From: Hyphococcus flavus
Lineage (GTDB): Bacteria; Pseudomonadota; Alphaproteobacteria; Caulobacterales; Parvularculaceae
Direction: 5' to 3'
Assembly (NCBI RefSeq): GCF_028748065.1
Contig: NZ_CP118166.1
Location: 2,309,501-2,373,500 of the forward strand
Length of the DNA: 64,000 bases
Part shown: in pieces, positions 37,071-45,687 of the stretch
Numbering within the stretch: the stretch's first letter is position 1
How the letters are laid out: each line of letters opens with the position of its first letter
Notes under the pieces: generated by a model
The model's database searches: none
The model's input: the letters and a program-made list of their open reading frames with translations, nothing else
What the model was told of the DNA's origin: nothing
Program-made: the position numbers and the translations under genes

Positions 37071-37784
37071 TTACTGGATTTCGTAGACGAGCGTTACCGT
37101 GGCGTTGACTTCAGACTCGCCAGCCTCCATCGGAACAGCGCTGTCCGCCGCCATCTCCATGCGCGCGGCGTAAGGGCGGGGTTGCGGCGACGATACATAA
37201 CCGTCCTGAATGGTGATTAACGCACCTAGACGCACGCCTGCCGCGTCGGTGAGAAGTTCGGCTTTTGCTTTCGCATCAGCAACCGCATCACGGCGCGCAT
37301 CTTCTTGTAGAGGCTTGGGGTTGGAAAAGCTGAACGAAACGCCGCCCAGGGAATTGGCTCCTGATTGTACGGCCTGATCGATCACTGCGCCTGCGTTATC
37401 AAGGTCACGCAACTTCACCGTTACGCTGTTCGATGCTGTGAAACCGATCACTTCGGGCTGCGATCTGTTCTTGTCGTAGTTATAGCGCGGGTTAATGGAC
37501 AGGCCTGATGTCTGGATGTCACGGTCGGCGACGCCCAGTTCCTTCAGCTTAGTGATTGTCGCTGACATGTCAGTGGAGTTTTTGCGCAACGCTTCGGCCG
37601 CGGTTTTCGCTTCACTCTGAACGCCGATCGAGATGACGGCCATGTCCGGCGCGGCGGCGGCGCGGCCCTGTCCGTTGACCGTAATGGTTCTTTGCATCGC
37701 GCCGTCTTCGGCGGCGATTGCTTGCGGCGCTGCGCACCCGGCGATCACCATCGCGGCGGCGGCAGGAATAAATAGATGACGCAT
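37071..37784 (-). CDS. SIMPL (DUF541) domain lipoprotein
   Basis: 237 residues from the ATG at 37784, which has GGAGG eight bases upstream. MRHLFIPAAAAMVIAGC is a lipoprotein signal with the lipobox VIAGC. The rest is a SIMPL/DUF541 domain: ITVNGQGRAAAAPDMAVISI, then VTVKLRDLDNAGAVIDQA and DAVADAKAKAELLTDAAGV. The family includes oxidative-stress-defence proteins (YggE) and BP26 of Brucella, which forms channel-like assemblies. It should sit in the periplasm attached to a membrane. Confidence 0.92.
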   Translation of the reverse strand: MRHLFIPAAAAMVIAGCAAPQAIAAEDGAMQRTITVNGQGRAAAAPDMAVISIGVQSEAKTAAEALRKNSTDMSATITKLKELGVADRDIQTSGLSINPRYNYDKNRSQPEVIGFTASNSVTVKLRDLDNAGAVIDQAVQSGANSLGGVSFSFSNPKPLQEDARRDAVADAKAKAELLTDAAGVRLGALITIQDGYVSSPQPRPYAARMEMAADSAVPMEAGESEVNATVTLVYEIQ

Positions 37785-37959
37785 GGTTATAACCTCCATT
37801 TTGCGCAGGCGCGATCAGACATGTTTGCTGCGGCGAAATCAAGGCGGGAGGTTGTCTGAGAGATGGAGCTGATCACAACGGGTTGTGGAGTGCCGACAAG
37901 TAGCGGCGTAATTCTGAAGATAAGTCGTGCGCGTGTATATGGTCGCTTGAAAATTAAAA

Positions 37960-38036
37960 TGGTGGGCCCGGAGGGACTCGAACCCCCAACCTAGCGGTTA
38001 TGAGCCGCCAGCTCTAACCAATTGAGCTACAGGCCC
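37960..38036 (-). tRNA. tRNA with CAT anticodon (probably Ile2, or elongator Met)
   Basis: A complete 77-nt cloverleaf including an encoded CCA. The acceptor stem GGGCCTG pairs with CGGGCCC, the D arm is TAGCTCAATTGGTTAGAGCT, the anticodon loop is CTCATAA and the T loop is TTCGAGT. The CAT anticodon fits methionine or, after lysidine modification, isoleucine (AUA). The anticodon stem GGCGG/CCGCT with its G27-U43 pair closely resembles E. coli tRNA-Ile2, so I favour Ile2. It is not an initiator, because the anticodon stem lacks the three G-C pairs in the initiator pattern and the 1-72 pair is matched. Confidence 0.93.
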
Positions 38037-38196
38037 TTCTCGACGATGCGCCGTGAGAAAGAGACGGGTCTCATATCAGCAAATGCAAAGGGGGCAAATA
38101 CTTTGCCGCTTTTTGGCGTGCGTCGGTCAAGCAATTGGTTGTTTGAACATCAGGATTTCGCCCGGCTGCGTTTGCTCTACAAACAGTCCGGGCTCA

Positions 38197-38288
38197 TGGC
38201 GGAGACGAAGGGATTCGAACCCTCGATGCGGGACAAACCGCATACTCCCTTAGCAGGGGAGCGCCTTCGACCACTCGGCCACGTCTCC
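38197..38288 (-). tRNA. tRNA-Ser (GCT)
   Basis: A complete 92-nt class II tRNA with encoded CCA. The acceptor stem GGAGACG pairs with CGTCTCC, the discriminator is G, the anticodon loop contains GCT (DNA 38252-38254), and there is a long variable arm. It reads AGC/AGU codons. Confidence 0.95.
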
Positions 38289-38397
38289 GCCGCCGGTAAT
38301 GCCTGAAGGCGCGCGGGTTTGCAAGGCGCGCGGGCGAATAAGAAAAGGCCCCATGAACGAGGTAATTCAAGCGCACATTTTGTGTAAAAAACGCCGG

Positions 38398-41193
38398 TCA
38401 GCAGTCAGCGTTTACCTCCGGCTCGTCTGCGCCACGCATGCTCGCCAGCATTTCTGCATTGAGGCTTGCCGTCAGATCTTCTTCCTCGTCGTCAGATGCA
38501 TCGCCATCAATATCCGTCAAACAGGTCTCAATCCTTGAGGTTACCGTTTGCGGTTCTGCGGCTGAGGATTGCTGGCCGGGTGTCGGCATGCGGGCGAGAA
38601 TTTTTGCAATCCGTTCCTGATCAATGCCGTCAGCGATGATAATCGTCGACGATGCTGGCGCGCTGGGGGAGGGCTCGGTTTCTGCATCAGTCGCCACGTT
38701 TTGCTGTGCTGGACTTACAGGCTTGATGGAGGGAGCCGCCGCCGGTTCCTGAGCGTCATCCGTCCGCGGTTGCAGTTGCGGTACGGGCATTTGCAACATC
38801 GCGGTTTTTGTCACCGTTATGCTGGTTTTTTCCGGCGCTTGTTCTGCGAGCGCGGCTGCGTCCGTTTCAAGCGTGGATGAAACAGGTTGTTCGATTTTCG
38901 ATGCAGACCGCTCAACTTTATTCGGTCGCGTTTGTTCAGCCGCGGCTGTTTGCTCAAACGCAATCGGTGATGCGCCAGTCGCCTGTTTTGGCGCCGTCAG
39001 CGGCGCTGCGGGTTCCGCCCTAAGCTGTTGCGCATAACGGCGCGCACGCTCTTCGGTGCGCTTGGGTAACGCGGGAAGTGTCGGCGCCGCGTAAGAGGCT
39101 GCGGCGTTGGCAAGAACGATCGAAGGCGGTTTTAAAGAAGCTACGCGATCGCGCGGTCCGCCTCGTTCGATGTCGCTGTAAAGCCGGCCCGGAATTGGTT
39201 TGTCGTTGATCCGGCCGCGATAGACCTGAACATTTTCAAGGACCCGCTGTACATAGTTGCGCGTTTCCGAAAATGGAATGAGTTCAACCCAGTCGAGCGG
39301 GTCAACCGTACTTGAGCGCGGGTCGCCATATTCAGTGATCCAGCGGTCAACGCGTGCGGCGCCGGCGTTATAACCTGCGAGCGTCATGATGAGCGAGCCG
39401 TCGAAACGCTCAAGAAGATGCGACAGATGCGCAGAACCGATGGTCATGTTGTAAACCGGATCGTCCAGCAGCGCCGACCGGATATAGGGCAGGCCTTCCT
39501 TGCGCGCGGTAATTTGCGCCGTGGACGGAATAAGCTGCATAATGCCGCGCGCGCCTGCGCGTGAGTAGGCGCGTGGGTTGAATTCGCTTTCCTGACGGGA
39601 AAGGCCAAGAATGATTTCCGGTGAAACAAACCGTTTGGCTTCATCAGGAACAAATACCAGCGGGTAAGCAACTTCAGGCGCGAACGCGCCACGCTGAATG
39701 CCAACCTTTCCGGCGCGGACAGTGAGGTGCGGCGCACCCTCGCCATCAGTCAGTTTGGCAAGTTCCAGATATTCACCCGGACGCTCAAGCTGATCGTCAA
39801 CATGATAAGCAAAGACCATGAATTCGTAATCGAGATCGAGGTCGGTAAGCATTTTCAATGCTGAGACAGTCGGTCTTGAGGCGAACAGCGCGCGGTCTGC
39901 GGCTGACGATTGCTGCGGCGGTGCAAATTTTGCTGCATCGATAAGCCCAAGCTCTTCAGCGGCTAACTGTCCGTAATAAGAATAATAGTGCTTCGAGGCG
40001 ACTTTATAATAAGCGTTTGCCTGCTCTGTCTCGCCGCGCGCCGCCGCCGCTCGCCCGAGCCAGTATTTCGATCGAGAAACGGAAATGGGCGAATCGACTT
40101 CCGAAGCGAGCGCCAGGAAATGGGTCTCGGCGCGGGCCGGTGAATTAAGAAAACGCAGCGCAATCCAGCCTGCGTAAAATTCCGCTTCAGCGTAGTCGCC
40201 GCCGCTGGTCATTCGGTGTTCGGCGGCGAGAGAATAAGCGTCAGCAAAGCGGCCGTTGCGCAACGCCCATCGCATCAAAAGCTGGCGTTCAAACCACCAG
40301 CGTTCGCCATTACGCAAAAGGTCAGGATCTTCCGGCGCCTGGGTGGCAAGCGAAATTGCTTTCGATTCATCGCCGCGCCGCCGGTAGTAACGGACGGCGG
40401 CAAGCAACACGCCGGAATCGAGCTGTTCCTGAGCGGATAATCTGTTGTAGAGTTTCGTCGCGTTAGCCGCGCTCAAGATCAGGGCGACGCGGGCTTCCGC
40501 CATGCGGCGGTCATCGCCCGAGAGTTTGGATATGACGCGCCGGGCGTTCGTGACCTGTCGCGCCCATAACAGCCGATCGACACGCGCTGCGTGTTCTTCC
40601 GGCGTCAGGTAGCCGCCGTACACGGATAAAATCCGCTGTTCTTCCGACAGTTTGAAATTGTGGTTGATCCACGCGTCGCGCACATAGCGTTCGCCGCCAA
40701 ACTTGTCGCCTACAGAAAACAATGCGCGGGCGAGCTGAATTTTGCCCTCGCCGGTGACCGGTTCGCGGGTGTCGAAGAACGCGAGCACTTCATCCGCGGG
40801 CGCGCTGTCCGGAATTTTATCCTCAATGAAAGAACTGATGCGATACTGCATCGGCCAGTCGATATTCGCGTCCAGAAACGCATCCGCATCGTTGAAATCG
40901 ATTTTCGGGTCCTGCGCCATCAGATACATCCACTGGCCAAGACTTTTGGCGATCGGATCGTTGACGGTCCCGGTCAGGGATTGTGCTGTGGAAAACTGTT
41001 TCTTTTTGAGCGCGTCAGCGACCGCCAACAGGCGCTCCTTATCGTTAATACTGATATAGACAGGAGCGGGGGCGGGCGGCTTGATCCGGGGTGTCATTGC
41101 CGCAGAAGCGCTAGCGGCGCCAGCCGTCGCGATCAGCGCAACGGCCGCCAAGCCCCCGAATTTCAGGGTCTTAAAAGATGAAACTAGCCGCAT
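38398..41193 (-). CDS. Soluble lytic murein transglycosylase (Slt70-like)
   Basis: 931 residues from the ATG at 41193, where a signal peptide begins (MRLVSSFKTLKFGGLAAVAL ... ASASA); longer starts at 41241 and 41283 would bury it. A long superhelical region (about 60-500) is followed by the SLT domain with the catalytic glutamate near residue 535 (LSRQESEFNP), SRAGARGIMQLIPSTA and TLAGYNAGAARVDRWI. It cleaves peptidoglycan between MurNAc and GlcNAc, forming anhydro-muropeptides. The last 250 residues or so are a Pro/Ala/Gln-rich, disordered tail with an acidic end, which is longer than in enteric Slt70 (about 620 residues). Confidence 0.92.
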   Translation of the reverse strand: MRLVSSFKTLKFGGLAAVALIATAGAASASAAMTPRIKPPAPAPVYISINDKERLLAVADALKKKQFSTAQSLTGTVNDPIAKSLGQWMYLMAQDPKIDFNDADAFLDANIDWPMQYRISSFIEDKIPDSAPADEVLAFFDTREPVTGEGKIQLARALFSVGDKFGGERYVRDAWINHNFKLSEEQRILSVYGGYLTPEEHAARVDRLLWARQVTNARRVISKLSGDDRRMAEARVALILSAANATKLYNRLSAQEQLDSGVLLAAVRYYRRRGDESKAISLATQAPEDPDLLRNGERWWFERQLLMRWALRNGRFADAYSLAAEHRMTSGGDYAEAEFYAGWIALRFLNSPARAETHFLALASEVDSPISVSRSKYWLGRAAAARGETEQANAYYKVASKHYYSYYGQLAAEELGLIDAAKFAPPQQSSAADRALFASRPTVSALKMLTDLDLDYEFMVFAYHVDDQLERPGEYLELAKLTDGEGAPHLTVRAGKVGIQRGAFAPEVAYPLVFVPDEAKRFVSPEIILGLSRQESEFNPRAYSRAGARGIMQLIPSTAQITARKEGLPYIRSALLDDPVYNMTIGSAHLSHLLERFDGSLIMTLAGYNAGAARVDRWITEYGDPRSSTVDPLDWVELIPFSETRNYVQRVLENVQVYRGRINDKPIPGRLYSDIERGGPRDRVASLKPPSIVLANAAASYAAPTLPALPKRTEERARRYAQQLRAEPAAPLTAPKQATGASPIAFEQTAAAEQTRPNKVERSASKIEQPVSSTLETDAAALAEQAPEKTSITVTKTAMLQMPVPQLQPRTDDAQEPAAAPSIKPVSPAQQNVATDAETEPSPSAPASSTIIIADGIDQERIAKILARMPTPGQQSSAAEPQTVTSRIETCLTDIDGDASDDEEEDLTASLNAEMLASMRGADEPEVNADC

Positions 41194-41375
41194 TTTTGGA
41201 AAGGCCCCCAACCTTAAGCGCCAGGCTTCTGAACGCTCCATACCCTCAAAACTCCCGAATAAACTCACCGGTTCGTCATACAATAGCCCATTCTCCCGTG
41301 CTTCAAAACAGGCGCCGTCTTGCTGAATGACGTGTTGACGGCTATCGAGACGTTAAATTTGAGAAAACTGAGCCA

Positions 41376-42257
41376 ATGAAACAATTTACAGGGTCAATCA
41401 CGGCCCTCATCACCCCATTTCGTAATGGCGCGGTGGATGAGGACGCCTTTTGCGCTTTGGTCGAACGTCAGATCGCGAGCGGAACTCACGGCCTGGTGCC
41501 CGTGGGCACTACAGGCGAGTCGGCAACGCTTAGCGACGAAGAACACGAGCATGTGGTCAGGCTGTGTGTCGAAACGGCCAAGGGCCGCGCGCCAGTCATC
41601 GGCGGCGCCGGATCGAATGAGACGTCATACTCGATTTCCATGGCGCAACGTCTGCAAAAAGCCGGCGTCGATGCGATCCTGTCGGTTACCGGCTATTACA
41701 ACCGGCCGAGCCAGGCGGGACTGATCGCTCATTATACGGCGCTGCATGACGCCACGGATGTACCCATCGTGGTCTATAACGTGCCAGCCCGAACGGGCGT
41801 CAACATTACTGTCGAAACCGTTGCGGCGCTTTCGAAACTTCCGCGCATTGTCGGCATCAAGGACGCAGTGGCCGATCTCGGCCGCGTGGCGCTGCAACGC
41901 CGCCTTTGCGGCAAGGACTTCCAATTGATCTCAGGCGAGGACATGACGGCGGTGGGATACAACGCCATGGGCGGAACCGGATGCATTTCCGTTTCGTCTA
42001 ATGTTGCGCCTGAACTGTGCGCTCAAATGCAAAACGCGACACTCAATGATGACTTTGTTACTGCGCGTGCGCTTCAGGACAGGTTGGCGCCGCTGCATGA
42101 GGCGATGTTCTCAGACACCAGCCCCGGGCCGGCGAAATATGCACTCTCGCTCATGGGGCTGTGTACGGAGGACGTGCGCCTGCCGCTGGTGCCGCCAAGC
42201 GATGCTGCAAAAGCAAAGGTGCAGGCTGCGCTCCGTGAGCTTGGCCTGATCGATTAA
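41376..42257 (+). CDS. dapA: 4-hydroxy-tetrahydrodipicolinate synthase
   Basis: 293 residues. It condenses pyruvate and aspartate semialdehyde, the first step toward diaminopimelate and lysine. Seen: [18 protein letters not shown], the tyrosine of [13 protein letters not shown], and the Schiff-base lysine K162 in [11 protein letters not shown]. It shares the lysine/peptidoglycan pathway with lysC at 17605. The final base of its stop is the A of the smpB ATG (TAATG). Confidence 0.97.
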   Translation: MKQFTGSITALITPFRNGAVDEDAFCALVERQIASGTHGLVPVGTTGESATLSDEEHEHVVRLCVETAKGRAPVIGGAGSNETSYSISMAQRLQKAGVDAILSVTGYYNRPSQAGLIAHYTALHDATDVPIVVYNVPARTGVNITVETVAALSKLPRIVGIKDAVADLGRVALQRRLCGKDFQLISGEDMTAVGYNAMGGTGCISVSSNVAPELCAQMQNATLNDDFVTARALQDRLAPLHEAMFSDTSPGPAKYALSLMGLCTEDVRLPLVPPSDAAKAKVQAALRELGLID

Positions 42258-42730
42258 TGGCGGAGAAACCGAAAAGCGGCCGCGCTACCGTTGCGGTGAA
42301 CCGCCGTGCGCGGCACGAATACTTTATCGAAGATGTGGTCGAGGCAGGGCTTGTTTTAACCGGCACTGAGGTGAAAGCCTTGCGTGAAGGAAAGGCGAAC
42401 ATCGCGGAAAGTTATGCTTCCCCGGAAGACGGCGAGATCTGGCTCATCAATGCGAACATTCCTGAATACTCTGCCGGCAATCGTGAAAATCACGAGCCGA
42501 AACGCAAGCGCAAACTGCTATTGAACAAGCGCGAGATCGCGCGGTTGTCGCAAGCGGTGGAGCGCAAAGGCTACACCCTGACGCCGCTGAAACTTTATTT
42601 CAACGAACGCGGCCGGGCGAAACTGGAGCTGGGCCTGGGGCAGGGCAAGAAACTGCACGATAAACGCGAAACATCGAAGGACCGCGACTGGAACCGGCAG
42701 AAACAGCGCCTGATGAGAGAGCAGGGCTAA
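42257..42730 (+). CDS. smpB: tmRNA-binding protein SmpB
   Basis: 157 residues. SmpB carries tmRNA into stalled ribosomes for trans-translation. Motifs: [51 protein letters not shown] and the C-terminal [18 protein letters not shown] tail that enters the mRNA channel. Translationally coupled to dapA by TAATG. The stop overlaps that of the converging membrane-protein gene (CTAA). Confidence 0.97.
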   Translation: MAEKPKSGRATVAVNRRARHEYFIEDVVEAGLVLTGTEVKALREGKANIAESYASPEDGEIWLINANIPEYSAGNRENHEPKRKRKLLLNKREIARLSQAVERKGYTLTPLKLYFNERGRAKLELGLGQGKKLHDKRETSKDRDWNRQKQRLMREQG

Positions 42731-43224
42731 CGTTCTCCCGCGTCAGCACTGTCATCCTCGTAATAGGGAACAAAAGCCAGCACCGTCTGGAACGCCGCCG
42801 CAGCGCCGGCGCCGCCTGCAAAACACAAAAACAGTACACTGAATATATTTGGCGCCATGATCCCGGAAACGGAAGCCAGCAACAAAACAGCGCCGAGCGC
42901 AAGCGCGGCCTTGGCGTAAAATCGCACGAGCTTTGAAAAGGCGTCGCCCTTGCCGGAAAGTTGCGCTGCAAAGCGCGGGCGCGCCAGCCAGACATACATC
43001 CAGCAGCCGAAGCCCGCAGCGATCACGGCGCCGATGAGACTGCCGCCATGAAAAAGACCGGTTAACCCGCTCCGCGCTTCGGCGAAACTGACGGCTGCGA
43101 CCGCAGCACCGATGACGCCGAACACAGCCGTGACAAACAACGTCAGCATAGGCTTGTTATGCTTGGCGTCACGGATCGCAAGCTGCTCATCCTTGCTCGG
43201 CAGGCCCCAATTTCGGTTGCTCAT
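42727..43224 (-). CDS. Four-helix integral membrane protein of unknown function
   Basis: 165 residues with about four hydrophobic segments (around 27-47, 60-80, 103-122 and 126-146). The N-terminus ([20 protein letters not shown]) is cytoplasmic-looking and the C-terminus is acidic ([12 protein letters not shown]). I recognise no family. It is convergent with smpB, with overlapping stops, and lies ahead of nothing obvious on its own strand; the glycosylase gene is 56 bp upstream of its start on the same strand. Confidence 0.75.
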   Translation of the reverse strand: MSNRNWGLPSKDEQLAIRDAKHNKPMLTLFVTAVFGVIGAAVAAVSFAEARSGLTGLFHGGSLIGAVIAAGFGCWMYVWLARPRFAAQLSGKGDAFSKLVRFYAKAALALGAVLLLASVSGIMAPNIFSVLFLCFAGGAGAAAAFQTVLAFVPYYEDDSADAGER

Positions 43225-43280
43225 TGTCTGTCCGTCCGTTGGGCGTTTTCGGGACTGATCTGGCGGGGTGGGTTCCGGCG

Positions 43281-43934
43281 TCAGCCTTTGTCGATTTCAG
43301 CGCGGGCGGCGGCGAAAACATCCTCAAACATTTCCGTCGTCAATCTGCGCGTATTCGTATTGTAGCGTGAGCAGTGATAACTGTCGAACAAGGTTAATCC
43401 CCGATCCTTGATTCGGTGCGCAGCGCCGTGGCCGAATGGCGCTTCTTTGGCCTTCACGCCCAGTGCGACAAGGGTCGAATCATGGGCGATACGGCCGAGA
43501 CACAAGATCGCTTTTAATTTCTTGAGGGCGTCAATCTGGCTCACCAGAAACGGCCGGCAGGTGCGAATCTCTGGCCCGGTCGGCTTGTTCTGCGGCGGCA
43601 CGCAACGGACGGCGTTGGTGACCATGGCGCTTTTCAATTTCAGTCCGTCATTCGGGTCGGCGTTGAATTTGTCGTTGGAGAACCCGAACTTCGCCATGGT
43701 CGAATAAAGAAGGTCGCCAGCGTAGTCGCCCGTGAACGGACGACCTGTACGGTTCGCGCCATGTACGCCGGGCGCCAGTCCCACGATCAACAAGCGTGCA
43801 TTTGCATCGCCAAAAGACGGTGCAGGCGCGTTGAAATAGTTCGGATAGGCTGCCTGGTTATCGACACGGTAATCAACCAGCCGCTTGCACAATTGGCAAT
43901 TGAGCGGCGGGTCGGCTGCTGTCAGTTGCACCAA
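43281..43934 (-). CDS. Uracil-DNA glycosylase, family 5 (UDGb)-like, iron-sulfur
   Basis: 217 residues. The motif GLAPGVHGANRTGRPFTGD (52-70) and the C-terminal SYHCSRYNTNTRRLT match the UDGb (family 5) pattern rather than family 4 (GEAPG). Four cysteines, C13, C16, C111 and C126, fit the [4Fe-4S] cluster of families 4 and 5. Family 5 enzymes remove uracil, hypoxanthine and other deaminated bases from DNA and lack the polar catalytic residue of family 1. It is followed upstream by the NYN gene on the same strand (12 bp apart). Confidence 0.9.
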   Translation of the reverse strand: MVQLTAADPPLNCQLCKRLVDYRVDNQAAYPNYFNAPAPSFGDANARLLIVGLAPGVHGANRTGRPFTGDYAGDLLYSTMAKFGFSNDKFNADPNDGLKLKSAMVTNAVRCVPPQNKPTGPEIRTCRPFLVSQIDALKKLKAILCLGRIAHDSTLVALGVKAKEAPFGHGAAHRIKDRGLTLFDSYHCSRYNTNTRRLTTEMFEDVFAAARAEIDKG

Positions 43935-43946
43935 AACAGTGACGCC

Positions 43947-44579
43947 TTAATCGACGTCTTCGAAATCGTCTTCGTATTCATCCTCGAATTCATCGTCGTA
44001 GTCGTCTGCAGGTTTGGTTTTACGCGGCGGGCCGCCGGTGCGGCCGATCATGCTTTCAAGATCGGCAAGATCGGTAAAGGTATCCGCCTGACGCCGAAGC
44101 TCATCCGACGCCATGGGCGGAGAGGATTTCACTGTGGAAACCACCGTAACCCGCACACCTTTTGACTGGATGGCTTCGATAACGCGGCGGAAGTCGCCAT
44201 TGCCGGAGAAAAGAACGAGATGATCAAGCCGTTCGGCCATGAGCATCATGTCGACGACAAGTTCCACATCCGTCGAGCCCTTGAACCGCTTGCGGCCCTG
44301 ACTGTCGGTGAATTCCCGTGTGGTCTTGGTGACCATGGTGTAGCCATTATAGTCCAGCCAGTCGACGAGAGGACGCAAGGGCGAGTAATCCTGGTCGCGG
44401 TCTTCCTGTATAGCGGTGTAGTAAGACGCGCGGATGAGCTGACATCCGTCCTGCGCTTTTTTCAGCAAGCTTTTGTAGTCAATGTCGAAACCAAGATTGC
44501 GCGCTGCTTTGTAAAGATTGGCCCCGTCGATAAAAAAAGCCGTTTTCTCCTGCTCGCGCAGGCCTAAAAACTTGTTCAT
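43947..44579 (-). CDS. NYN/PIN-like domain protein (LabA/DUF88 family)
   Basis: 210 residues. AFFIDGANLYKAARNLGF near the N-terminus carries the first conserved acidic residue of the NYN (N4BP1/YacP-like) nuclease fold; VELVVDMMLMAERLDHLVLFSGNGDFRRVIEAIQSKGVRVTVVS supplies the others in pieces (VDMM, SGNGDF). The C-terminal tail is acidic (DEFEDEYEDDFEDVD). NYN proteins are thought to be ribonucleases; LabA relatives are involved in gene regulation. The target is unknown. It is divergent from folK with 67 bp between the starts. Confidence 0.9.
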   Translation of the reverse strand: MNKFLGLREQEKTAFFIDGANLYKAARNLGFDIDYKSLLKKAQDGCQLIRASYYTAIQEDRDQDYSPLRPLVDWLDYNGYTMVTKTTREFTDSQGRKRFKGSTDVELVVDMMLMAERLDHLVLFSGNGDFRRVIEAIQSKGVRVTVVSTVKSSPPMASDELRRQADTFTDLADLESMIGRTGGPPRKTKPADDYDDEFEDEYEDDFEDVD

Positions 44580-44646
44580 AGTCGCCTCTAATCAATGTAA
44601 CTTGGCAATATTTCCGCATTCTGCGCGATAACCATCTGAGATATAA

Positions 44647-45135
44647 ATGATATTAATCGCCGCAGGTTCCAATTTGCCTTTTTGCCAGCGTGATTCGCAA
44701 GACATCATCGCACTGGCGTTTCGTGCGCTGGAAAGCATTGGATATGTAAGAGCGCGCTCTTCATTTTATAAGAGTCCGGCGTGGCCTGATCACTCCGATC
44801 CGCCATTCGTGAACGCGGTCGCTTCGGTTGAGACCGCACTGGCGCCAGAGGCGTTGCTAGCCGCTTTGCATGCCGTCGAAGCTGGCTTCGGGCGGCGGCG
44901 CTCAGTACGCAATGCGCCGCGCACCCTTGATCTCGATCTTCTGGCCTATAATGAGATTTGCCGGGAAGAGGATGCCTTGACCTTGCCGCATCGCCGGATT
45001 GCTGAACGGGCGTTCGTTCTGGTTCCTCTGTGTGAAATCGCGCCGGACTGGCGCCATCCAGGCACCGGCAGAATGGCGAAATCGCTGCTAGCGGACCTCG
45101 ATCCGTCCGAAATCCGGCGAATTGGCGAAAAATAG
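44647..45135 (+). CDS. folK: 2-amino-4-hydroxy-6-hydroxymethyldihydropteridine diphosphokinase
   Basis: 162 residues. HPPK transfers pyrophosphate from ATP to the pterin in folate synthesis. Motifs: IAAGSNLPF, SSFYKSPAWPDHSDPPFVNA, AVEAGFGRRRSVRNAPRTLD followed by LDLLAYN, and PHRRIAERAFVLVPL. No folP or folB lies nearby. rpoZ follows after about 110 bp with its own leader. Confidence 0.95.
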   Translation: MILIAAGSNLPFCQRDSQDIIALAFRALESIGYVRARSSFYKSPAWPDHSDPPFVNAVASVETALAPEALLAALHAVEAGFGRRRSVRNAPRTLDLDLLAYNEICREEDALTLPHRRIAERAFVLVPLCEIAPDWRHPGTGRMAKSLLADLDPSEIRRIGEK

Positions 45136-45247
45136 CGGTTTTTTGCGCTGCAGCGCTTGTATCCGGACCCTCGCGGCGATAGATGAGAGGGCTCGCTGCG
45201 GCTTTATGCGGCCCCAGCGCAAGATTCTATGCGACTTGGAGAAGTGA

Positions 45248-45613
45248 ATGGCCCGCGTCACCGTTGAAGACTGCGTTGATAAAGTATCGAACCGGTTCGA
45301 TCTCGTTTTATTGGCGGCTCACCGCGCGCGCGTTCTTTCCTCCGGCGCGCCGCTTCTCGTTGACCGGGACAACGATAAGAACCCCGTCGTGGCATTGCGT
45401 GAGATCGCTGATGACGAGTTGAAGCCGGATGAGGTTGAGGAAGATCTCGTGGTTTCGCTGCAGAAACAGGTTGAACTCGATGAAAGCGAAGAATCCGAAG
45501 CAGCGCCGGAAAAAGCCGACGCGCCGGAGTTCGATACGCTGACCGAGGAAGACTATCTCAAGGCGATACAGGCGGCGGGCATGACCACGCCGCAGACATT
45601 GCCGAAAGGCTAA
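45248..45613 (+). CDS. rpoZ: RNA polymerase omega subunit
   Basis: 121 residues; GGAGAAGTGA precedes the [34 protein letters not shown] (given as MARVTVEDC, then [14 protein letters not shown]) and [11 protein letters not shown] are the omega signature; the acidic C-terminal tail of about 50 residues is usual in alphaproteobacteria. Omega assists RNA polymerase assembly and carries one of the ppGpp sites, which makes its pairing with the downstream ppGpp synthetase/hydrolase meaningful. Confidence 0.96.
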   Translation: MARVTVEDCVDKVSNRFDLVLLAAHRARVLSSGAPLLVDRDNDKNPVVALREIADDELKPDEVEEDLVVSLQKQVELDESEESEAAPEKADAPEFDTLTEEDYLKAIQAAGMTTPQTLPKG

Positions 45614-45687
45614 TTCCAGGCCGGCGGTGCTTGGCTGCCGCTAATGACGCCGTTCGGCCTTCTTACATCTTGGATGGCCGAAAGGGT

